A stretch of DNA of 64,000 nt from an uncultured Nioella sp. (GCA_947495575.1 CANLZL010000001.1:744001-808000), one strand, 5' to 3'. Positions 9,150 to 20,312 are shown, counted from the stretch's first letter. Notes: a model not told the origin generated them from the sequence alone. Made by a program: numbers and translations.

Positions 9150-10061
9150 ATGGCAGATATAGAATATGATTATGGGGCAGCGCCCTATTCTGAACCGGCC
9201 CAGGGTGACCCTTCGGCTTTTGGCGTGATCCTGAACTGGGTTGGCGCCTTGATGTCGGTCGGTCTGGTTGTGGGTCTAGCCGTTTGGGCCTGGCAGCTGA
9301 CGGTCCGCGACGTCTCTGGCGTGCCGGTCATTCGCGCGCTTGAAGGGCCGATGCGTGTGGCACCGGAAGATCCCGGTGGAACAATTGCAGAAAATCAAGG
9401 GCTTGCTGTAAACAGGATCACGGAGGGCGCTGAAGCGGCCCCGGCTGCAGAACGTATCGTTTTGGCGCCTGAGCCATTGGATTTGGAAGAGATCGACCTT
9501 AGCTCGGCCAGTTTGCCGGAGGATGCAATTCAACCGGCTGAGGCTACGGGCGAGGAAACTCTGGCGCTGATTGACCGCTTGTTGGAAGAGGCCGTGCCGC
9601 TTGATCCCTTGCCCGATAGTCCAAATGCGGCAGCCCAGCCCGAACGCCCGCTGATCGAAGTGATCTCGTCGACTATCCCCGGCGTGTCGCGTTCAGTGCG
9701 CCCGGCTGTGCGCCCATCCGATCTGCAAGTTGCATCCCTGGCCCCCGTGGCCCTGCCTTCCGCGTCTGGCGACATCGCAACGCAGGAAATCGCAGCAGAT
9801 GCTTTGGCGCAAGGCACCCGTCTGGTTCAGCTTGGCGCGTTTGACGATGCAGAAACCGCCCGTGAAGAATGGGCCCGTTTGGCGCGTGCCTTCCCGGATT
9901 TCTTCCGCGATAAGGATCGTGTGGTGCAGGAGGCTGTATCAGGGGGGCGCGAGTTCTTCCGTCTGCGCGCCCATGGCTTTACCGACCTGTCCGATGCGCG
10001 CCGGTTCTGTACCGCATTGAATGCACAAGGCGCGGCCTGCATCCCAGTTACGCTTCGTTAA
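9150..10061 (+). CDS. Membrane-anchored SPOR-domain protein
   Basis: A 303-residue bitopic protein. A short cytoplasmic N-terminus is followed by one transmembrane segment (about residues 27-48, around SVGLVVGLAVWAWQL). A long acidic, Ala/Pro-rich periplasmic linker comes next, and a C-terminal SPOR domain (from about residue 222, LVQLGAFDDAETAREEW onward). SPOR domains bind peptidoglycan denuded of stem peptides at the division septum. Its neighbour nagZ starts 4 bases after the stop, linking it to cell-wall metabolism. The start at 9150 has an AGGG-type site; ATG at 9138 is a possible alternative. Confidence 0.85.
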   Translation: MADIEYDYGAAPYSEPAQGDPSAFGVILNWVGALMSVGLVVGLAVWAWQLTVRDVSGVPVIRALEGPMRVAPEDPGGTIAENQGLAVNRITEGAEAAPAAERIVLAPEPLDLEEIDLSSASLPEDAIQPAEATGEETLALIDRLLEEAVPLDPLPDSPNAAAQPERPLIEVISSTIPGVSRSVRPAVRPSDLQVASLAPVALPSASGDIATQEIAADALAQGTRLVQLGAFDDAETAREEWARLARAFPDFFRDKDRVVQEAVSGGREFFRLRAHGFTDLSDARRFCTALNAQGAACIPVTLR

Positions 10062-10065
10062 GGTC

Positions 10066-11079
10066 GTGACGGGGGCAGGGTCCGCCACAATTCTGGGCTG
10101 TGCCGGACCGCGTCTGACCCTCGACGAGGCCCGGTTCTTTGCTGACATCCAGCCTGTTGGGTTCATCCTTTTTGCGCGAAATATTGAGGCTCCCGATCAG
10201 GTGCGCGCGCTGTGCGCGGATCTTCGAAAGGCAGTTGGTCGGAATGCACCGATATTTGTGGATCAGGAGGGCGGGCGGGTTCAGCGTCTGCGCGCGCCAC
10301 ATTGGCGCGAATGGATGCCGCCGTTGGATCAGATTTCAGCAACCGGAGATCGTGCCGCCCGGGCAATGTATCTGCGCAGTTACCTGATCGGTCGCGAGCA
10401 TTCGGCTCTGGGCATAGACGGCAATTGCGCGCCATGCGCTGATATCGCCCGCGACATAACTCATCCGTTTCTGCGCAACCGCTGCTACGGACAAACCCTT
10501 GAAGATGTTGTTAAAAATACGCGTGCTGTGGCCAATGGGCTGATGGATGCCGGCGTTCATCCGGTCCTCAAACACATTCCCGGCCATGGATTGGGCACGG
10601 CTGACAGTCATCTTGACCTGCCACGCGTTATGGCGGCGGCCGAGAACCTGCATAGCACAGATTTCGCGGCCTTCGCGTCCTTGAAGGACATCCCCTGGGG
10701 GATGAGTGCGCATGTGGTTTATGAGGCGTTCGACGCCGATTTGCCCGCCACTCTTAGCTTCAAAATGATGCGCATAATCCGGCAAGATATCGGGTTTGAC
10801 GGTCTATTGATGACCGATGATCTGTCGATGAATGCTTTGCCGGGGGCCATCCACAGCCGCGCATCCGCTGCCAAGGCGGCCGGATGCGACGTGATCCTGC
10901 ACTGCAACGGGGATTTGACCGAAATGAAAGCCGTTGCAAAATCCGCGGGCGTATTGACCCCAACGTCGCAAAAGCGGCTGGCCCGGGCCTTGCAAACTCA
11001 GCGCAAGCCCATTGACCTTGACATCGCCACGGCGGAAGCTGAACTTGACGCGCTTCTGGCCGGGACGGGTGATGTCTGA
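10066..11079 (+). CDS. nagZ: Beta-N-acetylhexosaminidase (cell-wall recycling)
   Basis: Glycoside hydrolase family 3 enzyme that removes GlcNAc from anhydro-muropeptides in the cytoplasm. Signatures: FVDQEGGRVQRL, the catalytic loop KHIPGHGLGTADSHLDLP (normally KHFPGHG; here Ile replaces Phe), and the nucleophile segment LLMTDDLSMNAL. Length is about 337 residues from the GTG at 10066, which follows AAGG and stays clear of the SPOR gene. An ATG at 10021 would overlap that gene by 41 bases and add 15 residues. The scpA start overlaps its 3' end by 8 bases. Confidence 0.92.
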   Translation: MTGAGSATILGCAGPRLTLDEARFFADIQPVGFILFARNIEAPDQVRALCADLRKAVGRNAPIFVDQEGGRVQRLRAPHWREWMPPLDQISATGDRAARAMYLRSYLIGREHSALGIDGNCAPCADIARDITHPFLRNRCYGQTLEDVVKNTRAVANGLMDAGVHPVLKHIPGHGLGTADSHLDLPRVMAAAENLHSTDFAAFASLKDIPWGMSAHVVYEAFDADLPATLSFKMMRIIRQDIGFDGLLMTDDLSMNALPGAIHSRASAAKAAGCDVILHCNGDLTEMKAVAKSAGVLTPTSQKRLARALQTQRKPIDLDIATAEAELDALLAGTGDV

Positions 11080-11875
11080 CGACAGCGAAAGACAAGATGA
11101 CGACATGTGGGAAACCGTTGCCGAACGACGTGCAGCGGAGGCCTTGATTGTCGATGTCGATGGCTTTGAGGGGCCGTTGGACGTGCTGTTGACTCTGAGC
11201 CGGACCCAGAAGGTCGATTTGCGAAAGATCTCGGTCCTGACATTGGCCGAACAGTATCTGGCCTTCGTTGAAAAGGCGCGCAGCCTGCGGATCGAACTGG
11301 CCGCAGATTACCTCGTGATGGCGGCATGGTTGGCCTTTCTGAAATCCCGACTGTTGTTGCCCCCGGATCCTACGGAAGAAGGGCCTTCAGGCGAAGAACT
11401 GGCCGCGCATCTGGCCTTTCAGTTGGAACGACTGCAAGCCATGCGCCAACGCGCAGCGCAGCTGATGGCGCGTGACCGATTGGGGCGCGACCGGTTTGTA
11501 CGCGGCGTTCCGGAACAGGTCGAGCTGGCGCGCAATGTGACCTACACGGCATCGCTGTTGGACCTGATGCAAGGCTATGCCCGCATCCGAACCCGTGATG
11601 AGTTTCGCCCCTTTGTCATGGATCGAGAGTCGATCCTGACGATGGAAGAGGCGCTGGATCAATTGCGCGGCATGATCGGCTATACCGGTGACTGGGTTGA
11701 TATCATTAGCTTTATTCCCGATGGTTGGCGCCGCGACCCCAAGAAACGCCGGTCCGCCACCGCATCTACCTTTGCCGCCGCGCTGGAATTGGTAAAAGCG
11801 GGTAAGGCGACCCTCAGGCAATCGGATACATTTGCGCCCATACATCTGAAACCAAGAGGCCCGGATGAGCAGTGA
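11072..11875 (+). CDS. scpA: Segregation and condensation protein A
   Basis: Kleisin subunit bridging SMC heads in the chromosome condensation complex. The 267-residue protein has the conserved FEGPLDVLLTL segment near the N-terminus, LRIELAADYLVMAAWLAFLKSRLLL-like helices (core YLVMAAWLAFLKSRLLLP), and a C-terminal winged-helix region with FAAALELVKAG. The start MSDDSERQDDD overlaps the end of nagZ, and the end overlaps scpB by 11 bases, indicating translational coupling. Confidence 0.92.
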   Translation: MSDDSERQDDDMWETVAERRAAEALIVDVDGFEGPLDVLLTLSRTQKVDLRKISVLTLAEQYLAFVEKARSLRIELAADYLVMAAWLAFLKSRLLLPPDPTEEGPSGEELAAHLAFQLERLQAMRQRAAQLMARDRLGRDRFVRGVPEQVELARNVTYTASLLDLMQGYARIRTRDEFRPFVMDRESILTMEEALDQLRGMIGYTGDWVDIISFIPDGWRRDPKKRRSATASTFAAALELVKAGKATLRQSDTFAPIHLKPRGPDEQ

Positions 11876-12536
11876 AGACCAAGACGCGGTAGAAGAAAGC
11901 CTGTTTCAGGCGCCACCGCTGGCAGAACAGGAACGCATGATCGAAGCGATGCTTTTTGCGTCTGCTGAGCCCTTGTCGCTGCGGGAAATGTCGGCCCGGA
12001 TGCCGCATGGCTCAGATCCAGCCGAGGCGATGGTCCTGCTTAGAAAGCGTTATGAGGGCAGGGGTGTCACTCTGGCCCGTGTGGGTGACAGCTACGCCTT
12101 TCGAACCGCTCCGGATCTTGGATTCCTGATGAGCCGCGAGACGACGGAAACCCGCAAGCTGAGCCGCGCGGCGATCGAGACTCTTGCCATCATCGCCTAT
12201 CACCAGCCCGCTACCCGCGCCGAGATTGAAGAGATCCGGGGCGTCTCGGTCAGCCGGGGCACAATCGATCAGTTGATGGAGATGGAATGGATCAGGTTTG
12301 GCCGTCGGAAAATGACGCCAGGCAGGCCCGTGACATACATGGTGACAGATGCGTTTATGGATCATTTTGGGCTGGAAACTGTCCGTGACCTACCGGGCCT
12401 GAAAGAGCTTCGTGCGGCAGGTCTTTTGGATAGTCGCCCCCCCTTGGGAAGTTTCCCCGGACCGGGCGAAACCGAAGAGGATTTGGACGAAGCCATGGAG
12501 CGCGACGAGGATCAGGGCGATATGTTCGGCGATTGA
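11865..12536 (+). CDS. scpB: Segregation and condensation protein B
   Basis: Partner of ScpA in the SMC complex; dimeric tandem winged-helix protein. The 223 residues include MIEAMLFASAEPLSLREM, LSRAAIETLAIIAYHQPATRAEIEEIRGV (core ETLAIIAYHQPATRAEIE), GVSVSRGTIDQLMEMEWI and GRPVTYMVTDAFMDHFGL, all family hallmarks. The C-terminal tail is strongly acidic (EEDLDEAMERDEDQGDMFGD). It is the last gene of the nagZ-scpA-scpB run. Confidence 0.93.
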   Translation: MSSEDQDAVEESLFQAPPLAEQERMIEAMLFASAEPLSLREMSARMPHGSDPAEAMVLLRKRYEGRGVTLARVGDSYAFRTAPDLGFLMSRETTETRKLSRAAIETLAIIAYHQPATRAEIEEIRGVSVSRGTIDQLMEMEWIRFGRRKMTPGRPVTYMVTDAFMDHFGLETVRDLPGLKELRAAGLLDSRPPLGSFPGPGETEEDLDEAMERDEDQGDMFGD

Positions 12537-12639
12537 GCCGGTTCTTTGCGGATCTCCGTGCCGAAAATCGACGGAATTGCCCGATTTCTGCCCTAGTTTC
12601 GTGTTAGTATCGCCAGATACAGGCTCAGGAGGCCCAATT

Positions 12640-12837
12640 ATGGACCGAGTAATTTCAATGATCGTCAATAGACTGCTTCGGAAAGCGGTCAATCGTGGCG
12701 TTGATGCCGGAATCAATCGTGCAATGAGCGGTCGCGCAGAAGAGCCGATGACACGAGATCAGCGTCAGGCCACGCGCACCAATACGCAACGCGCAAGGCA
12801 GATGACGCGGATGGCCCGGCGCTTTACACGATTTTAA
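12640..12837 (+). CDS. Small basic protein of unknown function
   Basis: A 65-residue, very Arg-rich protein (MDRVISMIVNRLLRKAVNRG...). Its first half is a predicted amphipathic helix; the second half (RDQRQATRTNTQRARQ) is highly charged. An AGGAGG ribosome-binding site lies 7 bases before the ATG, which is strong support for translation. It may bind nucleic acid or the membrane surface, but that is a guess. No family recognised. Confidence 0.7.
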   Translation: MDRVISMIVNRLLRKAVNRGVDAGINRAMSGRAEEPMTRDQRQATRTNTQRARQMTRMARRFTRF

Positions 12838-12927
12838 CCGGTCGCTGTCGGTCAAACGATTTTTCACTGGCGGCATGCTTTCTGCCATGCCAGAACGCTC
12901 ATCACATTAATCACCCCGGAGACGCTT

Positions 12928-13674
12928 ATGCGCCGTACCCTTGCCTTGATGTCGGTTGCCCTTTCGCCAGTTTTGACAGCGCCCGGTTTTGCGCAGGAAA
13001 CAGTCAGCGATGAAGCGATGGCAATCCGCATGGCCTCACCTGGGGTAGTGGTCGCTGAGGGAGTTCAGGAATACACCGTTATCGAGCTGGAATTACAAAA
13101 TTGCCAGATCGTGCAGACGCTTCTGACCACACAAGGGTTCGAACGCGGCGAATCCGTTGGCGTGCAGGTGCTGCGTATGGATTTGCGTGACCTTGACCCG
13201 ATCACCGGGATTTTGCCAGCCGAAGATACTGTCAGCGGCAATCGCCGGATCATGCTGGTTCCATCGCAACATGCCTGGGAAGAGATCCAGTCCGCAGGCC
13301 AGATTTTCTCAGAAATGCGTCAGGCCGCGACAGAAGCGGGCGATCAGGAAAATGTAAATGCACCGGACGGCGCGCGCACCCTGCGCACACAGGCTCATCG
13401 TGGGTTTTCTGCTGATGCGGCCTCTGGCGTTTACGGTGAAGTCATGGCGCGGACCCACGTGATGCAAATGCGCGGGGATCGTGGCGCACTGATCTATCCG
13501 CTGGTGGCGCCGATGCAGATCAACCTCAACCCAGAGGGCTTTGATGCGGCCATGGCGGCAATTGATATGTTGCGGGCCGAAGCCTGCGCGCCCGAAGGCA
13601 CGGTGCTGCCGGAAGAACCTGATGAAGGCGATGTCCCAATTGAGGAAGAATCCGAAGAAGGTGCATCGCAGTAG
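12928..13674 (+). CDS. Exported protein of unknown function with acidic tail
   Basis: A 248-residue protein with a signal peptide (MRRTLALMSVALSPVLTAPGFAQ, cleaved before ETV). The mature part has no catalytic motif I recognise and has two cysteines (in ELQNCQIV and RAEACAPEG). The C-terminal ~25 residues are very acidic (EEPDEGDVPIEEESEEG). The ATG follows CCGGAGACG. It probably acts in the periplasm and is transcribed toward a convergent exported-protein gene. Confidence 0.7.
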   Translation: MRRTLALMSVALSPVLTAPGFAQETVSDEAMAIRMASPGVVVAEGVQEYTVIELELQNCQIVQTLLTTQGFERGESVGVQVLRMDLRDLDPITGILPAEDTVSGNRRIMLVPSQHAWEEIQSAGQIFSEMRQAATEAGDQENVNAPDGARTLRTQAHRGFSADAASGVYGEVMARTHVMQMRGDRGALIYPLVAPMQINLNPEGFDAAMAAIDMLRAEACAPEGTVLPEEPDEGDVPIEEESEEGASQ

Positions 13675-13704
13675 TAGCGGGCACCTGAAATCAGATGACG
13701 TGTT

Positions 13705-13726
13705 GGGGGCCAATTGGCCCCCTTTC
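13705..13726. terminator. Hairpin terminator between convergent exported-protein genes
   Basis: GGGGGCC-AATT-GGCCCCC is a compact perfect stem followed by TTTCTT on the plus strand. It lies between the two convergent stop codons and probably ends the plus-strand gene; the minus-strand side has no T run. Confidence 0.75.
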
Positions 13727-13736
13727 TTATGGAAGA

Positions 13737-14165
13737 TCAGCCGCCAAATTGTGCCTGAAAGGCAGAAAGGGCGTTTTGCCAACTGGTAAATGCCGGTTGC
13801 GCTCCATTGATCAGGGATGCCTCCATCGACAAGATAAGCACACCGGCAGGGTCAACTGTCAGCTCGCCGGCCTGGCCCGTGGCCGCCCATGCATTGGCGG
13901 CGCCGTCAGTGTTGGCAGAAAAGGTGATGGCCTGAAATCGGACGGTTTCACATTGGGTTTGTCCAATGTCACAGGCATTGCCTGTCAATTCGGCAACGTA
14001 ATCGGCTGTCCCGGATTGTCCAAACAGCGTTAGGACTGTTCCCTGTTCCAACCGTGCCGGGCCAAGCAGCAGCGCCGTATTCAATACATCCTCTGCCGCC
14101 GATTGGGCATGGGCCAATGTGGCCGACAGGCCTAGCGCCAGTAATGCTGGTGCAAAAACATTCAT
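13737..14165 (-). CDS. Small exported protein of unknown function
   Basis: A 142-residue protein with a signal peptide (MNVFAPALLALGLSATLAHAQ, cleaved before SAA). The mature domain looks beta-rich (VLTLFGQSGTADYVAELTG, VRFQAITFSANTDG) and has two cysteines (NACDIGQTQCET) that could form a disulfide. It ends near a helical NALSAFQAQFGG. No family recognised. A ribosome-binding site (AGGAGG, read on the minus strand) precedes the ATG. Confidence 0.68.
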   Translation of the reverse strand: MNVFAPALLALGLSATLAHAQSAAEDVLNTALLLGPARLEQGTVLTLFGQSGTADYVAELTGNACDIGQTQCETVRFQAITFSANTDGAANAWAATGQAGELTVDPAGVLILSMEASLINGAQPAFTSWQNALSAFQAQFGG

Positions 14166-14300
14166 CTCATAATCCTCCTGCTCAAATCATACGAGCTCAG
14201 GGCGGGTATCTTTGCGCGCCCTAAGTAGAACCATAGCACAGATCATGGCGATGTCCGCATTGCTGTCCGATCACCGGTCGGGATGAGGTTTTCCGCCGAC

Positions 14301-14332
14301 AAAAGAGAAAGGGCGCCCGGTTAAGACGCCCC
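14301..14332 (-). terminator. Probable terminator after glnA
   Basis: On the minus strand GGGCG and CGCCC pair around a ~11-base loop, followed by TTTCTCTTTT. It lies 28 bases past the glnA stop codon. Confidence 0.65.
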
Positions 14333-14359
14333 TCACAATCTTGGTCCTACAGTCTGCGA

Positions 14360-15766
14360 TTAGCAGCTGTAGTACATTTTGTATTCCACTGGGTGCGGGG
14401 TGTGCTCGAAGGCATAAACCTCGTCCCATTTCAGTTCGAGGTAACCCTCGATCTGGTCTTTGGTGAATACATCGCCTTTCAGCAGGAAGTCGTGATCGGA
14501 TTCCAGCGACTCAAGCGCTTCGCGGAGCGAGGCACAAACGGTCGGGATACCGGCCAGTTCTTCTGGTGGCAGGTCGTAGAGGTCTTTGTCGGACGGATCG
14601 CCGGGGTTGATCTTGTTCTCGATTCCGTCGAGGCCAGCCATCAGCAGTGCTGCGAAGCACAGGTATGGGTTGGCTGCGGGATCGGGGAAACGGGCCTCAA
14701 CGCGCTTGGCCTTGGGCGATTCTGCCCATGGAATACGAACACAACCAGACCGGTTACGAGCCGAATAGGCGCGCAGAACAGGGGCTTCAAAGCCTGGGAT
14801 CAGGCGTTTGTAGCTGTTGGTCGATGGGTTGGTGAACGCGTTCAGGGTCTTGGCGTGCTTCAGGATGCCGCCGATGAAGTACAGGGCCTCATCCGACAGA
14901 TCTGCGTATTTGTCGCCTGCGAACAAAGGCTTGCCGTCTTTCCAGATCGACATGTTCACATGCATACCGGTGCCGTTGTCGCCAGAGATTGGCTTGGGCA
15001 TGAAGGTGGCCGATTTGCCGTATGCGTGGGCCACGTTGTGGATCACGTATTTGTATTTCTGCAGCTCATCTGCCTGATGGGTCAGCGATCCAAAGATCAG
15101 GCCCAGCTCGTGCTGACAGGACGCCACTTCGTGGTGGTGCTTGTCGACCTTCATGCCGATGCGCTTCATCGTGGACAGCATTTCCGAACGCAGGTCTTGG
15201 GCTGCGTCGGTTGGGTTCACAGGGAAATAGCCGCCTTTGATGCCGGGGCGATGACCCATGTTGCCCATCTCGTACTCGGTATCCGAGTTCCAGGAAGCGT
15301 CCTGGGCGTCGACTTCGTAGGAGACCTTGTTCATTTCAACGGAGAAACGAACGTCGTCGAAGAGGAAGAATTCTGCCTCTGGACCCCAGTAAGAGGTGTC
15401 GCCGATACCAGACGAGATCAGGTAAGCTTCTGCTTTTTCGGCTGTACCACGTGGGTCGCGGGCATAGGGTTCGCCAGTGTCAGGCTCAACCACCGAGCAA
15501 TGAACGCACAGAGTTTTCTCAGCGTAGAACGGGTCGATATAGGCGCTGTTGGTGTCCGGCATCAGTTTCATGTCGGATTCTTCGATGGATTTCCAACCAG
15601 CGATCGAGGAACCGTCGAACATGAAGCCTTCTTCGAGGAAGTCCTCGTCAACCTGATCAGACATCACGGTGACGTGCTGCAGCTTGCCGCGGGGGTCCGT
15701 GAAACGGATATCGACATATTCGATATCTTCGTCGCGGATCAGGTTCAGAACATTTTCTTTGCTCAT
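14360..15766 (-). CDS. glnA: Glutamine synthetase type I
   Basis: Catalyses ATP-dependent glutamine formation from glutamate and ammonium, the main ammonium-assimilating step; dodecameric cytosolic enzyme. The 468-residue length is normal. Motifs: [32 protein letters not shown] with metal and substrate ligands, and [11 protein letters not shown] with the [15 protein letters not shown] segment. [13 protein letters not shown] follows, and the adenylylation site lies at DLYDLPPEE, as in GSI-beta enzymes controlled by GlnE. It lies 47 bases downstream of glnB, so the two are likely one nitrogen-regulated operon. Confidence 0.96.
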   Translation of the reverse strand: MSKENVLNLIRDEDIEYVDIRFTDPRGKLQHVTVMSDQVDEDFLEEGFMFDGSSIAGWKSIEESDMKLMPDTNSAYIDPFYAEKTLCVHCSVVEPDTGEPYARDPRGTAEKAEAYLISSGIGDTSYWGPEAEFFLFDDVRFSVEMNKVSYEVDAQDASWNSDTEYEMGNMGHRPGIKGGYFPVNPTDAAQDLRSEMLSTMKRIGMKVDKHHHEVASCQHELGLIFGSLTHQADELQKYKYVIHNVAHAYGKSATFMPKPISGDNGTGMHVNMSIWKDGKPLFAGDKYADLSDEALYFIGGILKHAKTLNAFTNPSTNSYKRLIPGFEAPVLRAYSARNRSGCVRIPWAESPKAKRVEARFPDPAANPYLCFAALLMAGLDGIENKINPGDPSDKDLYDLPPEELAGIPTVCASLREALESLESDHDFLLKGDVFTKDQIEGYLELKWDEVYAFEHTPHPVEYKMYYSC

Positions 15767-15813
15767 GTCCAGCTTTCCTTAAGAGATGGGTAAGATTTGA
15801 TTGGGTGGGTGGC

Positions 15814-17029
<1,216 letters not shown>

Positions 17030-17033
<4 letters not shown>

Positions 17034-18637
17034 CTGAATTGCTGACAGCTGCCCAAATGCGCGCCATCGAAGAGGCCGCAATTTCTTCAGGCGAAGTGAC
17101 CGGCCTTGAACTGATGGAACGCGCTGGTCGCGGCGTGGTTGAGGCGATCTTCGAGGAATGGCCCGAACTGCGCGAGACTTCCCACCGCGCCGTGGTGCTG
17201 TGTGGCCCCGGCAATAATGGCGGCGACGGCTTTGTTGTAGCCCGGCTTTTGAAGGAATGGGGCTGGAAGATCGAGGTCTTCCTCCATGGTGATCCCGAAA
17301 TACTGCCACCCGATGCGCAGGCAAATTACGAGCGCTGGTGCGAAATGGGGGAGGTTCAGTCAGATAAAGAGGTTGATGACTTGACGGGCCGCCAGGCTGA
17401 CTTGTTCATTGACGCATTATTCGGAACCGGACTGACCCGCGCGATTGATCGAAACATTTGTGGGTTGCTCTCTTTACTGACCACACACAATCCAAGGGTC
17501 CGATCGAGTCCTCCGATCAAGAATGTCGCGATAGATATTCAGTCGGGCTTTGATGCGGATTCCGGGCTGTTATTGCGGGGCGAAGAGCCGGACAAGTGGT
17601 ATGAGGGGTATTTCGCGGATTTGACGGTAAGCTTTCAAACCGCAAAAGTTGGACACCACCTGACACCGGCTTCGCAGCGAGGGTTTTGGGGACAAGCGCA
17701 AAATGGGTCATTGCGAGTCAAACCGATTGGGTTGCAGAAAGAGCTGCAGGTGTTTGGGATGCAGAATGATCTTGTCGAGTTGGTTGAGCCCACTGGTTGG
17801 CCGCATGAAAAACTGGGCCATGACCACAAATATTCCCATGGCCATGCTCTCATCCTCTCCGGTTCCATGGGTCGCTCCGGCGCGGCCCGCCTTGCCGCGA
17901 GCGGCGCATTGCGCATTGGGGCGGGGCTTGTCACCGTTGCCGCGCCCGGTTCGTCTATGATGGAATGCGCGGCTCAGCTGACGGCAATTATGCTGAAGAA
18001 ATGCGACGATGCAGACGCGCTCCTAGCCCTGCTGGAGGACCCCCGCCTGAACGCGCTCTGTCTTGGCCCGGGATTGGGCGTCGAGCGCGCCAAGGGTCTC
18101 GTCCCCGCCGCACTTGAGGCCCAACGTGCAACGGTTCTGGACGCCGATGCGCTCAGCGCTTTCGGTGATTGCCCCGAGGCGCTTTTTGCTCTGCTGCATC
18201 CCAATTGCGTGCTCACCCCGCATGGCGGTGAATTCGCCTGTCTGTTCCCGGATCTTGCCGCCAAACTGTCCGCACCGCCCAGCAAAGGCCCCGCCTATTC
18301 CAAGCTCGACGCCACGCGGGAGGCCGCGAAGCGCGCAGGCTGCACGGTGCTATTCAAAGGCCCGGACACGGTCATTGCTGACGAAAAGGGCCATGCGGCA
18401 ATCAATTGTTCCGCTTTTGACCGCGCGGCGCCGTGGTTAGCCACTGCAGGATCAGGCGATGTGTTGGCTGGGTTTATCACCGGCCTATTGGCGCGGGGGC
18501 ATTCCGCAAAGCAGGCCGCCGAAACCGCTGCTTGGCTGCATACCGAATGCGCGCTGGTATTTGGCCCGGGCTTGATCGCAGAAGATTTGCCGGAGCAATT
18601 GCCGCGCGTTTTCAGATCGCTAAACCACCAAAACTGA
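17030..18637 (+). CDS. nnr: Bifunctional NAD(P)H-hydrate epimerase / ADP-dependent dehydratase
   Basis: Repairs hydrated NAD(P)H. The N-terminal epimerase domain (about residues 1-215) has [17 protein letters not shown] and DALFGTGLTRAID intact. Its third motif reads VAIDIQSGFDADSG, where the usual Pro is Gln. The C-terminal kinase-like dehydratase domain (about 255-535) has HALILSGSMGRSGAARLA, LTPHGGEFACLF and the catalytic GSGDVLAGFITGLLARG. The 535-residue length fits the fused bacterial form. It starts within the stop of the degenerate epimerase copy upstream. Confidence 0.93.
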
Positions 18638-18672
18638 CATTGTGATCACCGCTGGTATCGCATGGATCACCG

Positions 18673-19149
18673 TTAGGCTTGCACGTTAGTGGGTGCCGCG
18701 CTGAAAAGCTCGATCCCATCGGCGTAAAGGATATGCTCATGTTTGAACCGCAAGGTCAGAAGGGCCTCAGGCCGTGCATCTGTCCAGCTTAGAAATTCTC
18801 CATCCACCAGACGTGACAACGGAACGCGTGCCTGCGGTGTGCCAAACAACGCCTGCGCGCGCCAGTCGCGCAAAAGAACGCGCTGGTTTTCCGGCAGGAT
18901 GATTTCGCGCGTCGGCTTGCCGCCAAGGGCGTCTTCCTGGACCCGGATAAACCGAAGATCCCCGGGAACTTCGTGGCGGGTAATCTCGAGCAACGGCTGC
19001 GCGCCGCCATCGCGGGTGATGATCTTGTCGCCAGGATACAGCGCCTCGACCGGCAGGGCGCCTGCCAGCGAGAGAATTTCTGTGCCCGGGGGAAGGGCCG
19101 AAAGGCTGAGGTCAAGCGCGCCGCTTTGGCCTTTGGTCAGATGTGACAT
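18673..19149 (-). CDS. Short Hint-domain protein lacking the catalytic cysteine
   Basis: A 158-residue protein whose core (PPGTEILSLAGALPVEALYPGDKIITRDGG) has the core VEALYPGDKIITRDGG of the Hint (Hedgehog/intein-like) fold common in Roseobacter proteins. It also has ILPENQRVLLRDWRAQ and FKHEHILYADGIE. The residue that is normally Cys at the head of the Hint motif (CFTPGT in the neighbour) is absent here, so self-splicing or cleavage is unlikely. It has no signal peptide. It lies 92 bases downstream of a larger Hint protein gene on the same strand and may be in one transcript. Function unknown. Confidence 0.75.
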   Translation of the reverse strand: MSHLTKGQSGALDLSLSALPPGTEILSLAGALPVEALYPGDKIITRDGGAQPLLEITRHEVPGDLRFIRVQEDALGGKPTREIILPENQRVLLRDWRAQALFGTPQARVPLSRLVDGEFLSWTDARPEALLTLRFKHEHILYADGIELFSAAPTNVQA

Positions 19150-19241
19150 GTCCTGTCCTGCTCATTTGGGCCGATTATCGACCTCATTTTGTTAGGTCCG
19201 GGTTAATTCTGCCTGTCAGCACCCGGCTTATTTTCGTTTCG

Positions 19242-20312
19242 TCAGGCCGTCGCCCGACGCAATATCGCTGTTTCCCACGCCTTCAGCATGGGGCGACACG
19301 CATTTGTCTCCAGTTCCGTATCGTCATCAAATTCGGGGAAGAGCTCCAGAAACTCATCCCGCGCATCTTCGCTGAGGGCTTCCAGACCAACTTTGCCCGG
19401 TCGGAAGCTTTCGGCCTCCAGACCGTCAGCGATCAGGATCTGATGATCGGCGCAATAGAGATGCATATAGGTCACGTCTTGCGCCAGGTGGTCGACAAGG
19501 ATGTTTCGGTCATCGATCAGATGCTTTGCGGCAACCAAAACCTCATTTGCCCCAAAGAACATCTCGGCCCGTTCATCCCGGATCAGAACGCGATGCTGCG
19601 GCGACAGATGCATGTCCCGGTTCGGCATATCCGGCCCAAGTGCGTTTTTACGCAACAGGATTGGGCGGAATCGCGTGTCCGTCAGCAAACGCGCTGCCGG
19701 GACATCAACCGATCCAATCCAAAGAATTGGCTGGCGTCCATTGTCGCGGGTCATGACCATGTCACCAACTTCGAGCGTTTCAACCGCGCGCGGGCCTTTC
19801 GGGGTCATTATCATCGTGCCGGGGGTGAAACAGGGTGGCGTGAAGATGTCCCCTGCGGGGATATCGATTCCATTGGAGGGCCCGTCGGTTGCCGACACCA
19901 CTGTCAGCGGTACACCGGTCGGCGGTACGTTGGGCCCGATTAGGGCGAGCCCCTCAACAGTGCCATAGGTGTCATATGGGCTGTTTGGCTCATTAATATT
20001 GTAGCCGATAAAGGAATAACTGTTCCCGTCAGGGTCGGTCACAGTGATGATGTATTCAGCTTCGACAATGCTATTATGGGAATAGGTGACGCCATCAATG
20101 GTCGTGTCGCCATGAAGACGCTGAATATCTTCATCTTCGCCGAATCCAGAATCATTGTCTTTGATCGTGGTTTCTGTCCAAGACTTTGACGTAAACGTAA
20201 TGGTTTCACCAACAAGGTGACTGCCGTCGCCCTGAATATATCCAGACAGTTCTTCGTTGCCGCTGACGGTCAGGTTGCTCTCTCCGAGCATCCAAATATT
20301 AAACTGTGCCAT
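19242..20312 (-). CDS. Hint-domain protein with N-terminal beta-rich region
   Basis: A 356-residue protein. Residues 1-165 are beta-rich (SGYIQGDGSHLVGETITFT, EYIITVTDPDGNSYSFIGYN) and acidic, resembling bacterial extracellular repeat modules. The Hint domain starts at CFTPGTMIMTPKGPRAVETL and continues with VGDMVMTRDNGRQPILWIGS, MHLSPQHRVLIRDERAEMFF and YMHLYCADHQILIADGLEAE, which carry the expected block B His and terminal segments. The protein may undergo autocleavage at Cys. There is no classical signal peptide; export by a type I system is conceivable but not shown. Confidence 0.8.
   Translation of the reverse strand: MAQFNIWMLGESNLTVSGNEELSGYIQGDGSHLVGETITFTSKSWTETTIKDNDSGFGEDEDIQRLHGDTTIDGVTYSHNSIVEAEYIITVTDPDGNSYSFIGYNINEPNSPYDTYGTVEGLALIGPNVPPTGVPLTVVSATDGPSNGIDIPAGDIFTPPCFTPGTMIMTPKGPRAVETLEVGDMVMTRDNGRQPILWIGSVDVPAARLLTDTRFRPILLRKNALGPDMPNRDMHLSPQHRVLIRDERAEMFFGANEVLVAAKHLIDDRNILVDHLAQDVTYMHLYCADHQILIADGLEAESFRPGKVGLEALSEDARDEFLELFPEFDDDTELETNACRPMLKAWETAILRRATA

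Noticed and set aside
14393-15793. Very long open frame antisense to glnA
   Set aside because: It is an antisense shadow caused by codon bias at third positions; glnA is certain.
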